Notes under the pieces: model-generated
Seen by the model: the letters and a program-made list of their open reading frames with translations, nothing else
Told to the model about the DNA's origin: nothing
The model's database searches: none
Assembly: GCA_002633005.1 (NCBI GenBank)
Contig: NMRA01000001.1
Coordinates: 693,299-746,916 of the forward strand
Reading direction: 5' to 3'
Length of the DNA: 53,618 bases
Origin: Phoronis australis
Taxonomy: Eukaryota > Phoronida > Phoronidae
Made by a program: the position numbers and the translations under genes
Part shown: piece by piece, positions 28,001 to 40,000 of the stretch
Layout of the letters: the number at the start of each line of letters is the position of its first letter
Position numbering within the stretch: position 1 is the stretch's first letter

Positions 28001-31000
28001 AAATTATTAATAATATGTCCGCAGAATAACTCACACAGCATGGCAACTGGAACTAAAGTTAGAAAGGGGCTTGAGACAAGCACACACATTTAGAAATTAT
28101 TTTTTGAAAAGCAAGTCGGTGTTCTCGCAACTGGTTGACACCTCGAGCTAACAGCCTGGGGTTGGAAAGACCGATAACAATAAAGAGGAAATTTTCAACG
28201 TGGTAATGTACTCTTCCACAAATAGACTTGTGTGATATAAATATTTTTTTTTGTAAAAATTAACTGAAATAAACTAATATGCACGAAAAAAGTCAAAATA
28301 ATCATCGTAAAAAACAGATAAAAAAAAAAAAAAATAAGAGGACATCAAAACCAAAAGATGATAGCCTTTTAAAAGAGGAAAACATTCCAAGCTCTGGAAA
28401 ATGCAGTGTGCCAGCCATTTCCAAGAGTCAATATTAAGAATCTTCAGCTTGGGCCCCCATTTTGAAAGAAATATTTTCGATGAAATCAGTGCAGCCAGAA
28501 AGGAAAATAAAAATGTTTCAACGACAGAACTTGGAGCTGGCAATGATGATAGCCCTGCAGTAACTTAAAGACAGCCTTATCTTCGAACTTCCAGTAAAAC
28601 TTGAGGACAGCAACGGTAGAGTTACGTTTCACTAGAGTGACTAAAGATTTACATAAATTACTTCGCAGAAGACCTACCCTGAGTGAGCGCCAGGCAGTGA
28701 CTGTCGGCACAACTGATCTCGACGACTCGGCAAGACTTGAACTCTTCAATGGCACGAGGTCGAAGGGCAATGACGTCGGGAGAGCCATGCCCCAAACAGG
28801 GCCCAGAACCGAAACTGAATACCTGAAAAAAGAGTAGCACGTCAACTGCACATGATTGCAAATGCTAGAATAGAAAACACAGAGGACATATTTATTGATC
28901 ATCCCAATATACAAGAAATTAGACTTTTGGGGGTGTAAGGGTGCTAGCACCGTTCATTTATCATAAAATGAAAAGTCATTCCTCTCTTTGTGCCAAACCT
29001 GATCCTCAGACCCTTGTTTCTGCACTCATGAAAGGGTATATCCTGAACTGGGCATTAAGGAATTTTATTCTATACCCTGTTACCGTGATTTCACGTTTGA
29101 TCAATATGGCCAAGGTGCTATTTGCACATATCCTGAGAGACAAACTTTTTCGTCATCTAAAGCAATCCCTCGCTCTGTCACCAAGTGGCTCATGGGGTTC
29201 TTAATGGAAGATCTTCAGTCAGAATCGCTCATTAACTTGCACAAAACATTGACAAGGATTGTCAATAGGGATCTTTGCAAACTTTTCACTAATCCAAAGT
29301 GATACGAAAACGGAAAGTGCCCCACTAAGCATTTTTTGTTTCAAAAAACAAACTTAATATACGATCCAGTAGCATTTCATAGCCGCATAATATGGGGGTT
29401 GTTATCCTTAAACTCCCAATCTAATTTTTTCATCAGGTCATCAGTCAACATAAACCTGTCTGTTTTTCATGAGGTCATCAATGAATACAAACCTGTCCAT
29501 TTGAGTTGAGCGCAAGAGTGTACTGACTCCCACAGGCCACTTTACGTATGCACACGCCCACAAGATCTTCTATCACCTTGGGCTTGTACACACGATTGGT
29601 GTCACCATGGCCCAGTTTACCTGGATAGAGAAATAGACAAGCTGAAGGAGTATTGAACACATACATCCATTGCATTAAATTACATGGATAGAGAAATAGA
29701 CAAGCTGAAGGAGTATTGAACACATACGTCCATTGCATTAAATTACATGGATAGAGAAATAGACAAGCTGAAGGAGTATTGAACACATACATCCATTGCA
29801 TTAAAGAGAAATAGACAAGCTGAAGGAGTATTGAACACATACATCCATTGCATTAAAATTACATGGATAGAGAAATAGACAAGCTGAAGGAGTATTCAAC
29901 ACACACATCCATTGCATTAAATTACATGGAAGTGATTAGCAAAAGTTCATCACACACTCATTACATAACATTACGTAATGAACGTAATTTATCATAAATC
30001 ATTTTTGTATGATTTCATATCAACCAATTACAAGTCCATATCAATTTTGTGATAAGAAATAAATGTGTGATACTGTGTGACAAGCATTCCATTGATATCA
30101 TTTTTCATTAAAGGAACAGCACTTTGGTTTATCATCAATCGTGGTGATCTAATGACTTTTACCACAGAACAGTCTCGTGACAAATGGTCAAAAGAAATTT
30201 TCTGTGATGTTATGAATGATGATTATGTTGATATCGTACTGATAATCATTTATCGCCAGCCCGATATGAATCATATCAACCAAAATGGAGGTGTATTATC
30301 AGTGTTAACTAGGTTTTGATGACTGCGCGCAAAATGTTTCAGTCATTTGCTTCAACACGTTAATGCCTCTCCTGAGAAGCAAAATGTACGATTCGTTACT
30401 AAAACACTCGCTCGTTGTCACAAACAGATCCTGAAGTTTGAGGACAATTGGCTTTCCACACTGCCGCTGAATGATCTGTCCATAGGGTTTGTCACACTTA
30501 CCCAAGTAGCAGACGTTGTGTGGAGCTTTCAAGCTTGTTCCAATGTCTTGAGAGTTGGCAAACGTTATGCATCTTGATTTTGTTTGAAATTCAAAGACTG
30601 AATTAAGTGATATTTGCTTATTGGTTTTGGTCTGCGCCCGACTCATTTTGAAGCCTGCGCTTTGCTTTTTAAAGAGAAAAGGCTAAAACACGGTATAGTG
30701 TTCTTTTAAAAAAATTAATTTATAGTCAAAAAGAGTATACATCTAACCAAACTAAAATCCAATCAAAATTCCAACAATTTTTAATCTAAACTCCTTATAA
30801 AAAATGACTTAGAGACAAAATGAAAATATTATAAAAAAATGACAGTCACGTACCGTTATCACCAGATCCAAATGACCAGACAGTCTTTCCATCCTGTGAT
30901 ACAGCTACAGTAAATGAGCTGCCGCACTCAACCTGCCCCACGGCGCCAATATCACGTACGAGGGTGGGTATGTTCTTTGTGCTGCAGTCACCGTGACCTG

Positions 31001-34000
31001 CAGGGGAGACAAGTTACAGAGAAGTTATTTATAACCTGCATTCATAGAAATTTTTAGGGCCCAAATATAGCATGTGACATGCAGTGGCTTTCAAAAATTT
31101 AGCAATTTTTCTTTCGGAGATCAGCAATTTTCAAATGACTTTGTATGTTTTTTTTTCTACCTTCCTTCTGGGGTTTGGCCATAGCTTGAACTGAATCACA
31201 TGAACTTTTTGAAACCAATGTAACAGAAATAGGGGGTTTATTGGCTTAATAGTGGCAACAGCTTACGGTACACCTATAATTATGTTAAGTGGATTACTGG
31301 ATAGTGATGTTACCTTTTGATGTTTACTAAGTAATTTATGTTCACATAATCTACATACCCAGTCTGCCGTAGTCACCCTCTCCCCACGTGTACAGACTTC
31401 CGTCCTCGCAGACTACTGCGCTGTGGCGATAACCCGCAGATACACACTTGGCAGGCTGAAAAGGACCATGATTAGACACCTTAAGTAAATCTGAGATAAG
31501 TTTTGACCAGACTAGAACACCGGTTATTTACATTCATAGGTCTACACTTGAACAAGGCAACTGAAAGTCAATTTGACCTATTAGCACAGATTCCAAATGT
31601 CAACAAGCCATCCCCTTGATAACATCCGACTCAGAATCCCAAACTCTCCAGCTTGAGACAAAGATAAGAAATAATGCATCAACCACCCCTGACTCATATT
31701 CAGAATCCGACTCTCAGAATCCCAAATTCTCCACCTAGAGACAAAGCCAAGAACTAAAACACCAACTCAATTTCAGAATTTACAAGACATCTTGACATGA
31801 AGCAGGCATCGAAAAGGTGGTCATAAACACACTTTGCTGACGATATGCCTCCGATAAGACTAAACCCATGAAGTCATTATACTCATATCACAATTTAATA
31901 GAACGTGTAGTCTGTTCGCATTCTTTTGCTCTTTGCAAATCGTACTGAGATTTATGAACCACTTGTGTATGAACAGGGTCCTAAGAACAAACAGAGCAAC
32001 AGGCTTAATAGTGTGGTTGGGTTATAGTTATACACTAGGCTTAATAGCGTGGGTGAGTTATAGTTATACACTAGGGTTGATAATATGGTTGGGTTATAGT
32101 TATACACTAGGCTTAATAGCATGGGTGAGTTATAGTTATACACTTGGGTTAACAATATGGTTGGGTTACAGTTATACACTAGGCTTAATAGCATGGGTGA
32201 GTTATAGTTATACACTAGGGTTAATAATATGGTTGGGTTATAGTTATACACTAGGGTTAATAGAGGAGTCATTGGAACACACATCAAGTGTTTCCAATGA
32301 AGAACTAAATAAAAAGAATTCATCTCACCTTGCCGATGTGTATCGCAGGTATGATTTTAGGACATTTCTGTGTTGCGTGGTTTCCATGACCCAGTTTACC
32401 ATAGTCACCTGTAATGAGTCAAATGAATCTTAACTGTTGACTTCAAACAGCACAGTACTTCACTATACCAGACTTGACAATTTCAATTTTTGTACAAACT
32501 CAAGATACATGATTATCTATCCTTCTTCGCTCCAGTACATAATGACTTTAATACATTTCAATAACTATTTAATCTTATTTTGTACTTGGTGTCCCTAGCA
32601 TTAACGCTAAAAGTTCCTGATTCAGAACTCGAAATTTTGAGTCCTTAATTGAAATCTGCAGTTTTCACTGAAGTCAACTGCTCGAATATGGTAGTCGTCA
32701 AGTACAGACTTGGACTAGAAATTCACATGAATGAACTGTAATGTACTCAAACACGTATCTAGAGTTTGCACAACAGGAGAATAGATAAAGCCAAAAACAA
32801 TTCAGAGTCCAATTTAGAGTAAAAACACAAGAGCCCAGGTCAAGGTCTGGTGATACTTTACTCCAAAATAACAACCATTACTGTAATGGCTATGTAAATG
32901 TGCAACTCAACACCAAAATTGTTGACTTCACTCAAATTTGTAAAATGGCAGAGCAAAAGTTTTCGTTTACACTTTGCAACAAGTTAATAACCGTAAGTGG
33001 TGTAAATGGATACTTAAGTGTTCTTGCTCTGATACTGTATTAAGAACACTAAGTACTTCTTGTTCTGATACTGTATTAAGAACGCTATGCACTTCTTGCT
33101 CTGATACTGTATTAAGAACACTATGCACTTCTTGCTGATACTGTATTAAGAACACTACGTACTTCTTGGTCTGATACTGTATTAAGAACACTACGTACTT
33201 CTTGCTCGACACTGTATTAAGAACACTATGTACTTCTTGGTCTGATACTGTATTAAGAACACTATGTACTTCTTGCTCTGATACTGTATTAAGAACACTA
33301 CATACTTCTTGGTCTGATACTGTATTAAGAACACTATGTACTTCTTGCTCTGATACTGTATTAAGAACACTATATACTTCTTGCTCTGATACTGTATAAG
33401 AACACTATGTACTTCTTGCTCTGCTATATTGTACTAAGAACATTACGTCTCAAACAAACGATCGTGGACCTGTGTGCAAGCATCCTCTCCTACTATAACA
33501 TGAAATGTACACTCTTGCGTTTTCAGACTTCAGCAAACTTCACTATAATCTTAATTACAAATGACGCATTGGATTATTCAATGAATAGTAAACAGTAATT
33601 CAAACTGTAAAAGCCTACCATCACCCCAGGAGAACACATAGCCCTCTTGTGTGATGGCAATAGTATGTCCATCAGACCCTTTTGATGACGAGATCTTCTT
33701 GATCTTGAATCCCCCTTCAAAAACTAACTTCTTGGGTAAAGGCTGATTGCAGGAATCACCAAGTCCTAGAACAAAACATGTAATTGTCCGTTTTAATTCG
33801 TAAGTTTCATTCCCAACGCCAGCGAAGAGTTAGTCAATGAATAACAGATGAATTTGAGTGATATATTTGTCTCATCATGGTGTTGTGAATTTTGGGCCTT
33901 GCTTTGGATAAATGAATGAAATTTACAACCTAGAACGGCCACTTTAACAAGAAACATTCTAAAAAATGTCAAAAAATAGAAACATTCTGAAATTTGTCAA

Positions 34001-37000
34001 AAAAGCTGCAAATGATGAAGACATTTCCATCATTTCCGAAAATTCCCATTTTTAATTACATCAGATACTCCCACTTGTTTCAACAGAACAAAATATGACA
34101 CCAAATTTTAGGACAATAACTGTTGATGTTTCGGTGTCCATCACATCACGCTGTAGCGCACTCACCCAGTCGACCGTAACTCCCCTTGCCGCACGCTGAC
34201 ACTGACCCGTCCGAGTTGACAATAAAAGTACAATACTGACCGGCTTCACACTGAAGAAAATAAACAAATATGACCAAAGCACCGGACAAACTTGAGAAAG
34301 TGAGGGATATAGCAACTGTCATCAACTAAAGTTGGGCATTAACATAACACACAAATGACCTTGGTTTGCATCACGAATTGACCACATTTTGATATTTTTT
34401 AGTCATTGAACAACAAACAGAAGACGGCATATCAAAATGCACACGTAAATGAATGACTGTGATTCCAGCTTATGTAGTTAGCCTTGCTTACGTAGGTCAT
34501 CTCAATATATTTTCAACCTGTATTATGGCAGTCATATTTTCTTAGCCTTGAAAATGACAATGGAACTGTCGAAACATGTTGCCAATTGCAACTGAGATTT
34601 ATTATCGAGAAGATTGTTCGTGGGGACAGTAAACTTCACAGGAATATTAAAAGCACAGACAGGATAAATCCAACCATGTGAACTAGTGAACATATCAAAT
34701 TTTTAACTTTTATATGAAGAATTTGTAAATCAAATTAAATCAGTTTTTGGCCACAATAAGATTAAATTCCGGACAATCGCCGCACAAATAAAAAAGTTCA
34801 TGTTCAATTCAACGTTTCGTCTTTTCATTAGACATCATCAGGATCATATTTACAACAATTTAGGACAACAAGTGCCAACATACAGCTCAGGTAACATCCA
34901 TAGATGTGGCGATTGTCCGGTTTTTAATTTGTAAATCAGTATTTACTGAAATAACAAATCCTTTTAAAAGAGCATTAAAGGAGCATCGAAGCCGTTCAGG
35001 ACTTCTCGTGACATATTTAAAGAAAAATAAACACTTGTCTAAAAGAAGCTCAAGCCACAGACTCTCATATGGACTAATAACGCAGGATGTTCACCTGCAT
35101 CCAGACCCTACTCCACAACCAAAGTGGAGGGGACAGAACCTTAAAGCCCCATGCAGCTCCGCCATCTTTTGAATACCAGTTTTGCTTCCAGTTTTGGGAT
35201 GGAACCCTTGGGTTTGGTTTAAACATGGCAAGTAAGCCTTCATAATGGTGTAAGAAATGAGTTGAGTTCATGGAATGTCTCAGCGGGAAGGCCTACAGCA
35301 AATAACTTGGTATATTCCAAAATGAAGTTTGCGATTGTCCTAACTAACGTTGTAAAGGGCTTTAACAAATGCTACTGACCTGTTGCACATCGCCGAACTC
35401 TTTCGACATCGTGGGGACAAGTATCTTTTCTTCACCTCCCAGCGCCAGCTGGTGGCTACTGTTGCTGCCCCAGACATACGTCTCGCATGCCGTCGACGTC
35501 AGTAATGTGCCGGAGTTGTTGGCATTCAGATCGCGTGATGTGCATGTCTTGGAGTAGTCCGAAGCCAACTTGCAGATCTGAAACATGCAAAAACAGGAGC
35601 GATAAGACCTACCAGAAAGTTCAGTGACCTCAAATATCAAAGCATATATCTTCAGAAATGTTTACATCTCTATCCAACCTGTAGATGAATTCGCTGTGAC
35701 TTACAGATTGTACTGTACATGGTATGCTAATCTTATCACAGCTTGTAGGATACTTTTGTTAAATGTCTAACCCATGCAAATTCCCAAACTTTCTTTTTAC
35801 AACCAACTGCCAGTCACATACCTTGAAGCGTGTGACACAAAGGACAAAGCTCCCTGCAACAAATGCTGATTTTGGACAGGAAATGGAATTACCTATCTCA
35901 ATTCAAGGCATGTTTACTACTTTTCTGAAATCTTTTAGACAACGAGGCTTGAGAAGTTACTTGTCAGATTGCCACTTAAATTGGCAACACAGCATGTTTC
36001 AAATAAACTTCACCTTCAATGATTAAACAATTTGCGAGTAAAGTCTTGCATAAAGTTTACAGGCTACAGGCCTTGACGAATGTAAGCATTCAATATAATA
36101 ATATTATTTAATCATCAATTCGGCACATTAGCAAAAGATAAGTAAGAATTATAAGTCTACATGCCACCTGTTGGTAACATTATGTGACCTACTACATAAA
36201 ATAAAAATCATTTAGTCTTTATACAAATTCTGTATTGATGCTTTGAGAGCAAAGTACCAGAATTTGACATAAGCGTTGCATGACCTGTATGATGTAGATT
36301 AAATATTGATAAAGAGGCTACAGACCTCTTCCATAAGGCAGACTGCGGCCTCATATATCGCTGTTAGACCGTTTTCATCTTTGGACAACTTCTGCTTCGA
36401 CGACACAACTGGCTCTAATCCTCCCTGAGAAAAGACTCAAACTGCAGGACAAAGAACTAAGGACAAGCTGCTACAGTCTCATGACACACGAAAAACACAG
36501 CCTGGCGACATCAAATTCAAATAACATCCCGATTCCCGACCCAAAGTGAACTAACCCTTTTGAAGGAATACAGAATATAAATAGGTAAATAAAACAACAA
36601 GTATGGATCAACTGAAATTTTCGTATGTAATAACGTCCTTTGTCAACAGAAACAGAAATAAAGTAAAATCAAGCACTATATGACAATTGACATTTAAAAT
36701 ATGGTGTAATGAATGATACATTTTTGCGTTAAAAATTCAATGATATACCTTAAGAAGTTCTTATGTTCAATCCATGAGGTTCTAGTGTATTGAGCTCGTC
36801 TATCCAATATTGTTCTCTTTTGAGTCTGTGAAGGGTACTGGGGTGTTGGAATTTTTCTACTATTTGTACAGAAAGATCTTGAATATTATGGTTTTTGGAA
36901 TTGAAATGATTACCTACAGTATCAGAAATGTTTTTATGTACTATGTTAAATCTATGATTACGAAACCGAGTTTGTAGATTATATTGAGTTTGTCCTACGT

Positions 37001-40000
37001 ATTGGATAGAACATTTTTACAAGTTATAAGGTAAATAATATTGTTGGTGGTGCAATCAAGTTATAACGAGGTTGCATACACGTCACAACAAATTATCAGA
37101 ACTGGTTTCACCTGATTAAAAGTTTTTAGAATTTTGGTACCGAAAAATCGAATTTCAGAAGAAATTTTGTTGCTTCCAAGCAATCATTATCTCCCGAGAA
37201 ATGTCGCAAAAATTTAGGAAATGGCGCGTGCGTGTGACACGAGCGCACTGTTTTCAAAACGACGAAATACTTTTCATTGTTAGAAAAGGCAGAGAGTTAC
37301 GCAAGAAAATGAAGTTTATTGCATTGTTTTTCACTTAAACGGCTGTAACGGGCAAGGTGAGTGTCGGTTGACTCCCAGATTTTGCATGCACACCGTCCGG
37401 TCTTTAGCTTTACATGTTGATACAAGTTTCATGGCGCGGTGACGAGCAGAACTACCTTGGCGGTGTGCAATTTCGCCGTCTATAGAAGAAATACACACAG
37501 TGGGACCTAGCTGTATTTTGACGACAGTCTTCATACAGCTATCTGGCTGGCTACTAATTTCCTTGAGTCAGCATTGTAACTCAGAATGCAAAAGAAAACG
37601 TGTGCAGCCATAAGAATTTCAAAGAAACAATTTTAATTATCACATAGAAAGGTGTAGCATTGTGGGTAATTATTGATGAAAACAGTCTGGCGTCATGGTG
37701 ATTTAGGGTGGTCTTATTGTCATCAATAATGTGTGAAAAGACAAGACGCACAGGGCAGCCAGTACTTTTCACATTAGCCAGTTAAAAACCGTCTTAAATA
37801 TTATGCATAAAATATCAGCTGATAGTAAAATATGGCATTAAAACTCTCACGACATAAGTTAGCATTACGGGCAAAAACAGACAGCTCGGGGCAGCAGGTA
37901 AAGCACAACATGTCAATGCACTCCCTCGTGTCACAACTGTGGTTCACAAAAAACACGTGTTGTATATACCAGAATAATTTGGGCTGCACATGAGAGCACG
38001 GTAGATTCGTGAGAATAAGAAATGAGAACATTTCATAGTGAGAATACTGAAGCGCTTCATGAGCGAGGAAGGGAACAAGAATTACAACAAACCTCATTCT
38101 GTTTCATCTGCAATAGCACTTGTGTAAAGAAGTCCAACTTAATTCGTAGTGATGGGCTAGCGTCTTCAGACGATGTATTACCCAAACAAGCAGACAGCGC
38201 CATCTGTATCCAGTCCAGTAAATAACGCAATGAGCCTCGTTGGAAGGCGAGAGATAGCACCAGTTCCGAGGAGAGTCTCCGGCCAACGGGATCGGCCAAG
38301 GAATTTGGCAATGTGGACAATTTCAGAAATTCAGTTACCTGGAATAATTACCGTTTTGCTTCAAATAATACATCAATCATATCTCAGTGTTTCTTCATAA
38401 CATAACCTTATGCGCAAGTAACAAAAGATTGATAAATGAAAGCCAACAATCTAGAGAAGGCACCACCGTGGGGGTTCAGGGGTTAACTCCTCTTCCTTGA
38501 CCCATGACCTCCAATATCTTGACCTTTTTCATTTGTACTATTGGTTGCAGTTTAAGTACTAGGTATACCCTATGCTCAAATCATGAAATCGAGGAGGTAC
38601 GTCAATGAAATCGACAAACGCAAAATCTGGATACAGTATAATATTCCGAATTTGAGAAAACGAATTGCCCATTCGTTTATTTTTTCCAAAGCCTTATACT
38701 GTGATTGTGTTAAACAATGGCGGCTACAGTATAAAACTTGAGATTGATAATTAAACCTTGATAATTAAACCCTTAAATTTAGGTACTGATCATTTGTGGT
38801 AAAAAGAAAAAATAAAACTTTTCACCTATCGACATGCAGACATTGTATCGTAACTTCAATTGTGGAAATGAGATGCCAAGGCGCAGTCAAAAACGTGAGA
38901 GAATAACTTGGAAATGGTCCTGTTGGTGGACGAAAACCAATCAAATTTGTACACTTTAGTCTAGTTCAATGCAAGTTTGACCCGCGTGCATCAGTTGGTG
39001 TATGGCAGGACAACTGAGTACTAGGCAAGTGAATACAGGAGCGCTGTGTACTAGGCAAGTGAACGCACAGCAGTGCAGTGCATCGAATAAGTTTAGTCTA
39101 CAGTGAAAGCCCCTGCAATCATCTTCTCCCCTGTACAGCATGACGACACATCATAAGATGACAGTTTCAATTTCGCCAAACTAACAGAGCCTCATTGTCA
39201 AAACGACCACAATACAATACCCAGTTGTAATACACCGCCAGTCCACCACAGATCGGGTTCGGAAATGAAATGTTGAGCAAAATTTGTCAAAAATTACTGC
39301 ACAGATTTTCATTTTCTCTCACCATTGCAGTGACACGAAGGCAAAATATATAATCAAGTGAACTGTTACCTGATTTAGGCTTTCACGTCCCAACACCGGC
39401 AGTTTAGTTTCGTTTGCAAGCGACAGAGGGGGAAGGTTAGTCACGACTTCGCTGGCTGTAATCAACACACTATTACACAACTGAATCTCTGACGTTGTAC
39501 TCCTGTCACGTGACCAACTTTGCTGTATGAGAGCGAATAACAAGCTAAGTCCAGTCCGTACGCCCATTTCAACCAGGGCTTCAGAGCCTGTCCGTATTTT
39601 TTCTGTCGATGATGCAGACGACGATTTTGCTGCTTCAGAATGCGACTCTGTGAATGTTGACAGGCGAACAAGTCGCTCACGAACATGATACGTGCTTGAG
39701 AGCGCGTAAAAGATTCGCTGAAGAACAGCAAGCCGTTTCTGCAGAACAGCGGCAAACGGAGAGTCGGAGCAGACCGCGCGAGCCAAATCGTGTTGACAGG
39801 TGATCAACGACTGCAGGAAGTGACGATGCTCATCTGTAGACAGGATGTCACTCTCAAAGTCCGACAGTGCCGGCCCTATGTTTAAAAGTACCACATATTA
39901 TGCACCACAAGGAAAAAATAAAGTATACAAAAGAACTGGTGAACCAAATGAGTCTAGCCAGATTTGGTAAAAACGAACCAAACACTAATAAAATAGTCTC

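Noticed and set aside
28317-28335. Poly-A run as a retroposon tail
   Set aside because: No associated element or target duplication was seen; a simple A tract in an intron.
31933-32433. 166-residue ORF of SYTLGLI repeats (and its antisense partner)
   Set aside because: Produced by a 36-bp minisatellite whose length is a multiple of three; it overlaps HERC1 exon 8 on the other strand.
33022-33440. CRISPR-like regular 36-bp repeats
   Set aside because: There are no unique spacers; units are contiguous and the genome is eukaryotic.
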